Below, piece by piece: positions 39,201-50,937 of a stretch of 64,000 nt of DNA. The stretch's first letter is position 1. Every line of letters starts with the position of its first letter. The DNA is from Tetradesmus obliquus. Taxonomy: Eukaryota > Chlorophyta > Chlorophyceae > Sphaeropleales > Scenedesmaceae. The notes beneath the pieces were generated by a model that had not been told where the DNA came from, did not search any database, and saw only the letters and a list, made by a program, of their open reading frames with translations. Location: assembly GCA_030272155.1 (NCBI GenBank), contig CP126201.1, positions 4,128,501 through 4,192,500 on the forward strand. Reading direction: 5' to 3'. The position numbers and the translations under genes are program-made.

Positions 39201-39608
39201 GTAAGTTGACCATCCAGCATGGTTGACAGTAACAGCTCGATGTCCTGATAGCATGCAGCAAGGCATATGAACCTGCAGGCCCCTGTATGTGTAAGTGAAC
39301 TGCCTCCTGGAAGTTGCAAGCACAACACCTGCACTGCCAACCCTGCATTGATGCTTGCACTCGCTCACCGTGTGCTGGCTTGCCAGGTCACCACCATTGG
39401 TAGGGCTGCCACTCAGTTCCCTGACATCAGAGCTGGCAGGGATCGTGTACACAACACAAGCCGCATCAAACTGCTGTGGCTGCTGCTGGCGAGCCAGGCT
39501 ACCGCTGTTCGTGAAGCTGCTGCTGTCACTCAAGGTGCTGATGCTGCTTGTGTTGTTCATGGCGTCCCAAGCACAACTGCTAGCGCAAAAGGGGCGGTGT
39601 TTGAGCAT
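36257..39608 (-). CDS. Single-RRM RNA-binding protein with long Ala/Gln-rich C-terminus
   Basis: Exons 39369-39608 (possibly extending upstream), 38578-39144, 38138-38294, 37504-37874 and 36257-37321 (stop TGA) join in phase to 799 residues from Met at 39608. The frame stays open above 39608 without another ATG and reads sensibly, so the true start may be on an upstream exon. One RRM spans the exon 2/3 junction: RNP2-like CCVFFARVPPT, helix YESILALFQQFGTVNSLNLF, RNP1-like KGCGIVEYEEAPAALAAMQAL, then GGDTTMVVEWMDPARHRK. This most resembles the RRMs of the CELF/Bruno and FCA groups, where the domain recognises U/G-rich RNA. The C-terminal 500 residues are Ala, Gln, Ser and Met-rich with no further domain. 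Role unknown; a post-transcriptional regulator is likely. Confidence 0.82.
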
Positions 39609-41159
39609 GCACTTCAAAGGGTTGTCCTTCTCAAAGCTTGACACCTCCTGCCTGAGACCAGCAGCATGCAACACAAGATGGCGCGGCGTCACGTCAGGCG
39701 ATAGAATAAGCTTATTGAGAAATGCGGCATACGAAGCGCCTCGCGCCTAGCAGCGGGCAGCTGCTGTAGCAATGCAATCGCGACAGCAGCACACTTTTGG
39801 CGCGCACTGTTGACCGCGTGCTGCTTGACCCACGCCTGAGCAAGGCCTGCAATTTAAGTTGTTTTTTGCCAGTTTATTTGGTTACCTGAGGACCTTGGTC
39901 AACTAAACAAGCAGGGTGCTGACTTCCGTATGAGCACCGGTGTCTGCTCTCGCAGCTGCCGGTAATATGCATGAACAAAACAGCTCGACGATAAAACGAT
40001 CAGGTCAATGTAATTATGCGACTGTCACAGCGACGAGCACAAGCAGCAGCAGGCCCTGTAGACTACTTGGCACTGCAATAGCTTAATGACTATGCAAGAA
40101 CTAGCAGAGTAAGTATTGAGGACGGTAGATGTGCGTGCATTTGGTCAACCTTTTATGCACACAGGGGGAGGTGAGGAGGCCAAAGAACCCGGGCTTAGTA
40201 GTAGGTGCACGCCTATCAGCTATTCCGTGTCCAGAAAGCAGAAACACTTACGATTATACGCTCAAAGTACTAAGCACTAGCGCGTCATGCTGCATGTTGA
40301 CCATACAGTGCAACGTGAAGCAATGTGATGAGTTTGTACCCCCAGCTGCCGATCTCTCGGATGGAATATGTTGGATCGACAGCTGAGTTGTTTCATTCAC
40401 TGTCTCTTTGTTCAAGTCGCAACTAGCGTGCAAAGCAATGCTTCCAAGCTGCAAACTGTAAAGGAGTGAATTTCAACCCCACTCAGTGACTGCCTGATCT
40501 GGTAGCAGCATATTATATGGCTCCATCGTCAATTTATCTAACACTTGATCATCCTTGGCACCAGCACAAAGCAAGCTGTACACCCTCAATGCATGCCCGG
40601 ATAAGGACTCCTAGCCGGGGAGGGGTGGCCACAGACCTCCTGGCACTGCCAGATGACCTGCCGCTCTGTGCAGCGCTTGCCGCCCATACAACGCCTGTGC
40701 AGCGCCTGCCAATCACAAAACAAAATCTGCAAGTCTGTCCAGTCACGCACACATCCTGATCACATGGAGAAGTCGCATGAACAAGCCGGAGCAGCAATCA
40801 CCTCATCACCTACAGCTGCAATGGCAAGGCTGAAATGCTGCAGGCGTGCCAGCCGTAGCTGTATGGTTTAGGCGATGAGCTGGCCACACGTGTGAAACCA
40901 TGCTGGCTAGTCAACATCCACTGCATTTTGCTCCAGGCCGGCTTGCGATTGCGCCTGCTGTGCAAGGCGGTGGTAGCCTGGCGTTAAGCCACGCTGCCCC
41001 TTGTTCATAACGGAGTGGCTGAAACACCGCCATCCACCAAAGAGCGATTGACGGTACGACGTGCAGACAACCCAGTCCACTGCATAATACCAATACAATA
41101 CACAATGAAAACAATATGTGTACAAACAACACTGTGTTGCTAGCTGAGTATAGCAGACA
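39609..41159. other. Intergenic region, possible 5' part of the RRM gene
   Basis: The RRM gene frame continues open to a stop near 39750. Beyond that no exon was recognised on either strand. Confidence 0.35.
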
Positions 41160-42071
41160 TCACCTGGTGTCTGCAGTTAGTGCAACCACATGCTGCGCTG
41201 GCTTGTCGGCAGCTGCTTGCAGCTGCCGCTGCTGTGCTTCGCTGCTGCTGCTGCTGCTGATGCCGGCTGCGCCCTGCTGCTGTGCCAGCTGCAACAGGTC
41301 ATGGTAATCCTGGATGAGCATGCAGCAGCCAGCTGCGATGAGCACAGCAGGGTCTTGGCCTGACGTGATGCCAAAGCACGGCACCCCTGCTGCAACAGCG
41401 GCCCGCACGCCTGCAACCACAGCAGTCCATGCAGCACACAACGCAAGCTGTCAGCGATTGGTTAGCCGCAAGGCGCTGCTTGATGCGGCACGAGGTATGG
41501 CTTGCAGGAAACTTAGCGCAGTAAGCTGGTGATATCATGCAAATCCAAACACAAAAGACTACGATGCCGCAACTTATGCAGACCTTCTGCATGCCATCAG
41601 AGCCCCTGCTGCCTTTGCACTGTGCCTTGCTCTGCTCTGTCTTGTTGCACTGCGGCGCTGCACGAAAACTTGCTGTACCTCGACCGCCTCATAGCTCGGC
41701 AGCTGCTGACTGGAGTCGCAATCACACTGCTCTCCCAAGTCCTCTCCTGAACTTTCTAGCTTGCAAACCTGCTAGCGTGTTTCATTATCGCTGACTGCTC
41801 ACCTGCCGGGGAGTCCTCTATCACGATGGCCTCATGCGGCTGCAGGCCCAGCAGCTGCAGCGCCTGCTGGTATGGGTCAGGATGCGGCTTGGCCCTGGCA
41901 CACTCCTCCCCTAGCACCACAGCTTCAAAGTATGTGTCCAGGTGCAGCGCAGACAGCATCAGCAGCGTGTTGTCCTTGGGCGCGTTTGTCACTGCTGCCT
42001 TGCACAGCGCGCGGCCCTCGAGCCATGCAAGGAACTCTGTTAGACCTGGCATGCGCTGCAGCTTGGAGCCT

Positions 42072-42116
<45 letters not shown>

Positions 42117-42255
42117 CGAAGGTTGTTGAGAGTGTGATACCAGTACAGCAACAGAGCAACGCAGCAGTTGTAGCGCTTGAATCACCAGCTCAGCCCCTGC
42201 CAGCCAGGCAACAGCCTCAGCGTACCAGCCCCACCTCCACAGCAGCTGCTGCTGA

Positions 42256-42295
<40 letters not shown>

Positions 42296-43208
42296 CTGTT
42301 GATATATTTGGCATCACTCTGGCACCAACAGCACCTGATACATGCTGCCAGTGTACTGCCAACTGCTACATGGCGGCACCCAGCAGCCAAATCCCCGACC
42401 CAGGTGTAGCAGCAGTGACAGCCGTGGAAAGCGCCAGCCATCTGCAGGGTGGCGTGGTTCAGTACCACGCCAACGGTGTTGCAGGGTATACTCACCTGCC
42501 ATGTCCCTGAATCGCTGCTCCTTTTCTTCGTAGAAGGCAGTGCGCTTCTCTTCTGGCCAGTCCGGAAACAGGTCAGCAGCAATTTCAGGGTTGTGCCGGC
42601 CACTGCATGCAGACAGCCAAACATCAGATCCCCATCTAACACATATGCAGCAATAGGCCACGTGTGGGTGGCTGAAAAGATGCAGAAAGCCTGCCACAAT
42701 GCAGTTCCAGCAAACAGGTGCAGCTGTTGTGGCTGTTACACCGCACGGTACTCAACTGGCTGCCTGTCTGCAGCACATCACCTGCCATTGCTGCTGCTGG
42801 TGGCACAACTACTGGTTTGTGCAGTGCCGCTGGTTTCAGTACACAAGTTTGCTGGCTGGCCTGCTGCAAATGCTCCTGCGAGCAGGCAACAGATGCTATG
42901 GCGCTGCCGCCCACCTGATGTGCTGCCTGAAGAACGTCTCATCAATTGGCTGGCCATTTTGAAACCCAACTTCTACCAGGATGTCCTGAAACCTGCGTGT
43001 TGTGCAGGCACGAGTACTTGTGAGTGGAGTGGGATTGGCCTGACATTGTTGCTGCTGGTGGGCCTGGAGAGCACCAGATTACTCACGCCTTGAAGTGAAG
43101 CGGGTCACTGCACGTCAGGGTTCCATCTATGTCAAACAGAACGCCTTTGATGGCGTTGAGATCCGGCACGTCGCCGTTCTGCACTGGATGGACGTTTGGC
43201 GCTGCCAT
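41160..43208 (-). CDS. HAD-superfamily hydrolase, beta-phosphoglucomutase-like
   Basis: Exons 43087-43208, 42915-42992, 42496-42602, 41803-42069 and 41160-41410 (stop TGA) join in phase to 274 residues. All four HAD motifs are present: motif I GVLFDIDGTLT (nucleophile and acid/base Asp), motif II AAVTNAPKD, motif III Lys in ARAKPHPDPY, and motif IV IVIEDSPAG. Between motifs I and II lies a helical cap (FPDWPEEKRTAFYEEKEQRF), as in the beta-phosphoglucomutase/phosphatase subfamily. There is no obvious transit peptide, so a cytosolic enzyme is expected; the substrate (sugar phosphate or similar) cannot be told from sequence. The acceptor of exon 4 is formed directly by a CTG run (about 15 units) ending in GCAG. 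The protein ends in a Ser/Gln/Ala-rich tail. Confidence 0.93.
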
Positions 43209-44349
43209 GTTGCTCACTGCTTGCTGTGCACGGCCCCCGATTAAGTTAAACGCAGCACGCAGTTTTGTGTTTCGTAGATGAAACGCTGTGCAGCTGCGAG
43301 CTTGCAGTGCAGCTTGCATCGGCGTTAAGATTCCTTTGTTTGTGTGCAGGTGTGTGGCACAGGACGCCCAGCGTTGCTGGCCTTTTGATGTGGTAGCAGT
43401 GTTCAATAATTCCAGGATCACTAGAATATGAAATCAAAGCGGCTTGTATGTCCTGCACGGGTACATAGGCAGCTGATCAGGCACATGACAAAAATTAAAC
43501 ATGGCAGTTTCACACTGCTGTCATGAGCGCATATCCTGCTGACATGCACAAGCTCCTCAGCTGTTTCCTGGTGACCATACGGATCAGGCGGCACTTATGC
43601 GCTAAATGCCCTGTTTGGGCAGCTGTGATGCTGTCAGCCAGCCCGGCACTGTGGGTCAGGCTGGCTTGCCTGGCACTGCCACCTGAGGTGGCGGCAAATC
43701 ATGCTAATACCTGTACAGAGTGCACCTGCACCTGCACGCCTGCTTGACATACTGGGTGTGTAAGATTACAAATGTGCCTCCAAAATGAAGGTGGGATGAT
43801 GTCAAGTTGTAACAGCTGCTGCACGATGCAGCACCACCAAGCTTACAGCGAAGCAGTCGAAGCAGCAGCCCTCCGCCGGCTGCGCGCATGCAAGTGCAGA
43901 GCTTGTAGCCTACAGACGGTCTGTCACAGCAGGGTGCACCATCAATGGTTGCCCTCCATTGACCTGAAAGTGTTACAAATGTGGTTGTCTGCTCCAGCCA
44001 CGTCAACAATGCAGGCCATCATGGCAATCCTCACTGCCATCTTGATGGTCATCAAGAAACTCCGCTTCAAACTGTGCACCATGCAGCCATAGCACAACGT
44101 TGGCAGTTAACTGCAGCCTACCGCAGCAACAGTTGCTTTGATCCCTTAAACACCACCTATCACGCTGTGCATCAGCACCGCATCAGCCATGCATCAACCG
44201 CTCACTCTGTGGCCAGCATGCAGTGGCCAGCAGCAGCAGCCCACCACTCTGCGGCACACCACCCACTGCAGCTGCAATATATGGCGAACTGCGCATCATC
44301 TTCAACAAATTAACACATTACCAATCACGATTTGTGTGCTGCACGACAA
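43209..44349. other. Intergenic region, no gene seen
   Basis: Separates the HAD gene start from the end of the prolyl hydroxylase gene on the same strand. TTACA (minus-strand TGTAA) occurs near 43765 and 43974 and could be polyadenylation signals. No exon recognised. Confidence 0.4.
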
Positions 44350-47097
44350 TCAAGCCGTAGCAATCTCTGCCTGGCTGCGCAGGTCTTTCCTGATGGCATT
44401 TCTTGCCCGCCTGACGCCAGCCTCCCGCGCCTTTGCCGACCAGCCCTGCCGCAAGCTATGCATGTTGTTGTACAGGCATCCAATATACTCCTGCATGCTG
44501 CTGGCCTGCACAACCTGTACAGCAGGTGCTGCTGCAGCCGGACCTTCAGGAATGCTCCCAAACTGCCCTGCCGGTGCTGCCCCAACAGCAGCAGCAGCAG
44601 GTTGTTGAGCTGCTTCAAACCCAGCTGCACCAATTGTCGGTGCAGCAGCATGATTTGCATCATCGTACATGCTGACTGTACTGCTGCTGCTGCTGCCGCG
44701 GGACGGCTGGCGGCACACGCTGCAGTCGCTGCAGCTGTATCTGCACATGCCGCGCAGGCCCAGCAGCATACCTGGTGCGTCGTCACAGAAGCCTTCGGAG
44801 GCCCACTTGCTGCAGCAGGAAATGAGCAGGAACAAACGTCAGGGCAACACAGAATATGCTTACACATTGAATGAGGACCAACAGTGGTTGAGCATGCATG
44901 CACCACAGTAAGCCATGGTGTTTTCAGCTGGTTGCTACCGCCGCCGCCGCTGCCGCCGCCGCAACAGCACCAGGAGGTAGCAGCTCTAGTTGAGGCGTCG
45001 CTTTCAAACCGCAGTGCATGAGCAAAGCCCAACGAACGCATCGCAGATCACCCTTTGAAGAAAAACACAGCTGGCACAGTGCAGCCTGCCACCACCGCCC
45101 ACCTGCACTGCTCGTTCTTGTCTGTGCACTCCGCCGCCAGGCCCAGTGGGTCGTCCTGCCCTGCTGGCAGGTTGTGCAGCCAGGTGGTGGCCAGCCAGGG
45201 CAGGCTGGAGGCCTGCAGGAAAAAAACAAACAGCAGCATGTCATGCGTTGCGCGCTAGACGTGTACCGCAAGCAGTGCAAGGCAGGTTGTGCAGCCAGGT
45301 GGTGGCTCCTACACAACAATGCCATTGAATACGCACCTTGCTCCTCCCAAAGGGCCGCACACAACATGCGCTGCAGTTGGGTCGGGCGTCTGCCCGTCCA
45401 CCAGCATATTCCAAACAGCAACGCGCTGCCCTTGCGGAAGCCAGTCAGCTTCAGGCCTGACTGCTTGCCTTTCAATTGCTTGCCTTCAAAGCTAGGTTCG
45501 CACACAACAAAACACCCACCGCGCAGGACACTCCGTGCTTCCACAGATATGGCCGCACACAACACAGCACACTGCCACACAGCACGCACCTTGCTCCCAA
45601 AAGTAGGGCCGCACACAACATGCGCTGCAGTTGGGTCGGGCGTCTGCCCGTCCACCAGCATGTTCCAAATCAGCAGTGCGCTGCCCTTGCGGAAGCCAGT
45701 CAGCTTCAGGCCAGACTGCTTGCCGCGGCACAGCTCGCCAGCGCTTGGTGCAGGCTGCAGCTTTAGCACCTCATCTTCTGACCGCCGCTGCCCGTGCGCT
45801 GCGAGCCCTGCTGCAGCTACCTGCTCGTGCACCTGCAACAACAGCAGCAATTAAACATTTATGTTGGGTTGGTGATGGAGGTGACGACACCAAGGGTTCA
45901 TTCAGATGCATCCCACAGTCAAGACCCTCAGCTGTGTTAAGTGGATGCTGTTCACAACAGTTGTCAGTTCTGCAGGTGAAGCAGGTGCTGCTGTGTGCGC
46001 AGGCTTCAACTGACTTGTGGCAACGTCTGCTTGCTGGTATGCATGCCTACAATGGTGGGTTTCAGCTGCTGCTGGCTGTGTGCTGCACACAAGTGTAGCA
46101 TACATTTTGCTGAGCCTATGCTGCATTTGTTCATGCCATGCCAAGCATGCTGCCCAGCACCATCAGATGCTGCTGCTGCAGCTCTGTTGCTGCTTCCTAT
46201 CAAGCAGCAATCCTGCGCCTGCCTCCCAGGCGAATTCAACAGAAGCTCTACGCCGTCAGTTGATACGCCTCAGCACATGCTAGCTCTATTGCTACCGCTA
46301 ATACAGCTGCAGGAGCTATTAAGTTGCAGGGTTGCTGTTGCTGCTCTGTTACACACTGCATTGCACACACACCTGCTTGCCAGCATCAATAAGCCTCAAG
46401 TGCTCCCCTGGCTGGGTGCTGCCCCTCCAGCTGCCACCGCGGGCCCAAGGGAACACAAGACTCCAGCCACTGCCACTGCTGCTGCTGCTGCCAGCTGCTG
46501 CTGCGGACGCTTCAGGCTCGGAAGGGACATCTGACAGGAACAGCAGCAGTGTGGCTGATCTGAATCGCTGGAAGTCTTCTGTTGTCAGCCTGTCTGTAAG
46601 CAGGTCCATGTGCAAGGCAGTCTGCTCTGCTGTGGCAAAGCCTTCAGTCATCTGCAGGCAGGATACAGAAAATAAAGAGCAGCAAAGCAGCAGGGCTTGG
46701 CGTCAGTGCTGTCCCTGTCATGCACAAAGTGCAACAGATAAGCCGCAATACATGCATGCTTTCTGCTTAATCACCAAAAAGCGGTGATTAACTGGACTGC
46801 ACAGTAGTGGCCGTCTCTCCCATCCTCTGTTGATGCAATGGTGTGCACGTGTCAACATGCACGTGTACTGCTGGGTGCAGCAGGATCACATGCCTTCAGC
46901 AGCACATCCTGCTGCAGTGGCACAGATGCACAAAAAACTGCCCGAACAGCAATCATTCAAAGCTGAACATTGTGTGTCGGCAGTTGATGGCCAGCAGTGC
47001 CGCAAGCGCACCTCCCAGCCTTCAAAGTGCACAGATGGCACAGCAGTCCAGTTGGCGATGCGCTGCTCGATGTCATACAGCAGCGTGTCATCACTGT

Positions 47098-47135
<38 letters not shown>

Positions 47136-47660
47136 GCAGCAATCAAGTGTGCGCAGCGCATCAGTGCTGCAGAGTAGTGCGCTGATTGATGTCATACAAC
47201 AGCAAGTCGTCACTGCGCAGCAGCAGCGCGACAGGCAGCACGGCCACGGCGCATCAGAGACAAACATATACAACAGAGTGCTGCAAGCTCCTGCTGAGTG
47301 CTGCCAGCGCCTCTTACTGCTAAACTTGTAAACACACGCGTATAGCAAACCAGAACACTGCAAGCCCTACGGCGCCAGCTTCCTGCTGGACCCTTCTCCA
47401 AAATAGTGCAGCTGCTGGGAGGCAACTGGCTGTCGCCCCTGAACCAGCCTGGCCGCTGCACGGCTCAATCCTGCTGGACCCTTCTCCAAAATAGTGCAGC
47501 TGCTGGGAGGCAACTGGCTGCAGCCCCTGAACCAGCCTGGCCGCTGCACGGCTCAATCCAATCTGAGCTTTCGATGCATGTCCTGCTGCCTTTGTGCTGC
47601 TCCGCCCATCTCCCCAGGGCCTGGCAGTGAGCTGGCACTGCAAACATGCCCTCTAACCCA

Positions 47661-47695
<35 letters not shown>

Positions 47696-48280
47696 GGCAG
47701 GGTGCTCACACTTGCTCCACGCCTGTGCCCTGGCCGCTGGCTGTGCGCAGCGCGATGAGCGCGTCACACTCGCGCGCTGTCAGCAGGTTGTGGTGCAGCA
47801 GCAGCCGCGGCTGCCAGCTCAGCACCTGCGCCCTGCACGCCGGCAGCAGCAAGATGTGTCACAACACTATCACAGCACAGTGTCAGGTTGTACTGTACAC
47901 CGCAGCTCAGCGCCTGCGCCGCGCACACCAGCAGCGGCAGCACAGCGCCCTGCATGTGACAGCCGCACGCTGCGCGCCAGTAACAGTTACTCTGCTTGCG
48001 GCTTCGAGCTGTGATGCTGGGCGATGTTGAACATATCCATGTGATTGTAATGCCAATCATGCCTCACCAGTGCTTGTGCCTGCCTGGCTCTGCTGACAGG
48101 TCCACGCGGTGCAGCTGCTCCAGCAGCGCCGGCGCCGGCGCACGCGGCACGGCAGGCGCAGGCGCATAGCCGCCAGTCACCTGCACGCCAACATGCAAAA
48201 GAATTAGCACTGCAGCTGCAAGGCACTGCCTTTTGTCAGACACGTATGACCAGCGCCTGGACAGGCTGCAAGCTGTACAA

Positions 48281-48311
<31 letters not shown>

Positions 48312-48739
48312 GCTGCTGCTGCTGCCAGCCGTACCTGAGGCGCCTGCACAGCTGGCTGTGCTGCCACCTGCGGTGCTGCTGGCTCAGGCGGCATGTAGCT
48401 CTCGCCCTTCCACCCGATGAGCCACTCCTGCAGCTGCTGTGAGTGGTCTAGGGAGCCTGCCCAGCAGTACAATGTTATGGTACATGACTGGTCAGTACTG
48501 GTCAACACCCTGATCATGCAATGTCAGTAGAGGTGATGGCAACAGCTGGCAGCTTGCTGTCACAGCAATGAACAGCTGTATGGCTTGATTGGTGTCGTTT
48601 TGTAAATGGAAGTCACAAACTGGCTTGTTGTCGTGTTGCTGTAGCACTTCATACCTGAACAGCACTCCAAGTACAGCAGTGACAGCAGCAGCAGCACTGG
48701 TCCAAGCCAAGTTATGTGCATCGCAGCTCTGAAGCTCAT
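44350..48739 (-). CDS. Prolyl 4-hydroxylase (2-oxoglutarate/Fe(II) oxygenase) with C-terminal ShK-type domain
   Basis: Exons 48655-48739, 48335-48456, 48068-48180, 47710-47832, 47012-47093, 46373-46651, 45590-45832, 45103-45212 and 44350-44809 (stop TGA) join in phase to 538 residues. The start MSFRAAMHITWLGPVLLLLS is a signal peptide or membrane anchor. P4H landmarks: VLSWQPRLLLHHNLLTAREC, DDTLLYDIEQRIANWTAVP, ALHMDLL (HxD iron ligands), ATLLLFLSDV, KGSALLIWNMLVDGQTPDP, and AHVVCGPTFGSK (distal His and Lys region). The Cys pattern CTDKNEQC...WASEGFC...C.YSCSDC is a ShKT domain, usual in plant and algal P4Hs. It would hydroxylate prolines of wall or secreted glycoproteins in the ER/Golgi. The segment normally holding RTSxGxFL is missing between exons 4 and 5; a micro-exon there may be overlooked. 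Confidence 0.85.
45281..45480 (-). repeat. Copies of prolyl hydroxylase exon ends inside one intron
   Basis: 45330-45480 repeats the last 150 nt of the exon at 45590-45832 with its donor; small indels shift the frame in the middle. 45281-45306 repeats 26 bp of the following exon (coding TTWLHNLPA). Both lie in the intron between those two exons. Confidence 0.88.
47185..47218 (-). repeat. Copy of prolyl hydroxylase exon 5 start with its acceptor
   Basis: Encodes SDDLLLYDINQR after GCGCAG, versus SDDTLLYDIEQR in the true exon at 47060-47093. The (CAG)n run at 47098-47134 sits between the two. Confidence 0.85.
47381..47556. repeat. Two tandem copies of an 88-bp unit
   Basis: TCCTGCTGGACCCTTCTCC begins at 47381 and 47469. 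The units differ in only a few bases (CTGTCGCCCC versus CTGCAGCCCC). They lie in intron 4 of the prolyl hydroxylase gene. Confidence 0.92.
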
Positions 48740-49562
48740 CCTGGTAATGTTATGTGCCCGGGTGCTTTTCAGCTATCAAATGGTTGTTGCTAGCGGAACG
48801 ATTCGTGTGGCCTGCCGGTTTCGGGTTGCGGGTGACAGTTGAGCCGGGAAACGTGCAAAAGACTCGAACCGCTGCTATCATTCACGCTTGATGATAATTT
48901 TAGGCATAAAAATGCTGTAACAGCTGCGGAAGCTACGATATGCCGCTCCGCGGTGATTCTGTTGTAACAGCACTACACGCAGCGCGATGCAGTACACCTC
49001 TCTGGTTCCCTGCCCGGCCAGTGCTGCTGGACTCGGTTCCCTGTCCCGTCAGTTCTGTTGGTTTCACAGAAATCATCTGGATCTAGATTATACAACTGGG
49101 GAGTTTGTATGGAGCAGCTGCTGGGCAGCAGCGCTTCTTGCTGCCATCACGGCAGGTGCACTGCATGCGGCGTTGGCAATGGCCACTGCAAGCGTCATTG
49201 CACAGTGTTGCTGCGCCTGCATTCCAGACGTTTTTTACCTGTACCTTCATGCGTCCAACAATTATACAGCGACAAACCATGCTAAAGTGTACCCAGGACC
49301 AGCTGCTGGGCGTAGCCAGCTGTGCAGTCCTGCACGCACTGCATTGAAAACTCAGCAGGCACAATGCAATACTGTATTGGTATTAATTGCAATGCTTCCA
49401 TCGAGCTGCTCACCATTTGCCACACACACCCCTGCAAGAGCTGCTCCAGCAAGCACGTCAATTGCTGCTGCAGCTGGCGGTGTATGCTGCCACCACCACC
49501 AGGCTTCACCAGCAGCGGCCGATTCACACCTCTCTGCAAGAGCTGCTGCAGCTGGCGCGTCA
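48740..49562. other. Intergenic region; possible small plus-strand gene
   Basis: From ATG 48987 a plus-strand frame starts MQYTSLVPCPASAAGLGSLS, which resembles a plastid transit peptide, and stays open into the 3' exon of the prolidase gene. A divergent promoter with the prolyl hydroxylase would fit, but no domain is recognisable, so it may be chance. Confidence 0.3.
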
Positions 49563-50466
49563 TCAGTTGCTGCTGCAGCTGGCGTTGTGTGCTGCCATGT
49601 ACGCCTCGATCTCTGCCGCCTCTTTTGGCATGCCAGCCGCCATGGTCAGGTTGAAGTGGCCACTGTCTGTCACCAGCACATTATCTTCGATGCGCACACC
49701 ACCCATGTCCAGCAGCGCTTCCACAGCAGGCTTGACCAGCAGCGGGGCCTGCAGCACAGCACACATGGCAGCAGTGCACAGGAGTCTAAAATGATGTGAA
49801 CTTGCTGCATGTCCAGCAGCGCTTCCACAGCAGACTTCGCCAGCAGCGGCGCCTGCAGCACAACACAGCAGCAGCACAGGCGTACAGGAAAAAAAGTCAG
49901 CCGCATTGTTGGGATCCAGGTGACGGTTTTGACACCGCCCATGTCCATCAGCGTTTCAACAGCAGGCTTGACCAGCAGCGGCGCCTGCACAACACCATAA
50001 GCCAGCAGCACAGGTGATGCTTTATGATGAATGAAAAAATTCATGTCGGAATTCAACGTTGCAGCAGCATGTGTCATGCTGTTTGCTGGCAGTGCAGCTT
50101 GCAAACGGCAGCAGCACATGGGCGAGTGGTGTTTTCAAATATGCAATGGTAGGAAACATACTGCGGCACGCGGCATGCTGCCTCCACCATGGCACTGCGC
50201 CCTGACCCTTCTGGAGCAGCACTCAAAGCATCAGCACTAGCATTATCATCAGCTGCAGCAGCCTCGCCTGCTTAGCGTCGCTGCACACGCGCAGGAGCAG
50301 CAGCGGCAGCACATGCATCATCAACAGAAGCAGCAGCCTCACCTGCTTGGGGTCGTTGAATGCGCGCTGCAGCAGCAGCGGCATGAGGTACAGCCCCGGC
50401 TCCACAGTGATGACCTGGCCCGCCTGCAGCCGCTGCGGCACAGGCCCAACGTCACTCACCTGCGGC

Positions 50467-50514
<48 letters not shown>

Positions 50515-50610
50515 GGCAACAACATTAGTGGCATGAAGTACAGCCCGGCTCCACAGTGATGACGTGGCCCTCACTCAGCCGCTGCGGCACTGGCCCCACG
50601 TCACTCACCT

Positions 50611-50649
<39 letters not shown>

Positions 50650-50740
50650 TCAGCAGCATGAAGTACAGCCATGGCTCCACTATTATGACGTGCCCCTCAC
50701 TCAGCCGCTGTGGCACTGTCCCCACATCACTCACCTGCGG

Positions 50741-50778
<38 letters not shown>

Positions 50779-50866
50779 TTAGTGGCATGAAGTACAGCCC
50801 TGGCTCCACAGTGATGACGTGGCCCGCCTGCAGCCGCTGCGGCACTGGCCCCACGTCACTCACCTG

Positions 50867-50937
<71 letters not shown>

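Noticed and set aside
44325-45041. 238-codon minus-strand frame over the last prolyl hydroxylase exon
   Set aside because: Out of frame with the ShK domain (WASEGFCDDAPG...); the ShK-bearing frame joins in phase to the preceding exon.
50525-50935. Minus-strand frame encoding alternating poly-Leu and VSDVGPVPQRL blocks, resembling a membrane repeat protein
   Set aside because: It is intronic: the blocks are junction copies of prolidase exon 7, and the poly-Leu comes from CTG runs.
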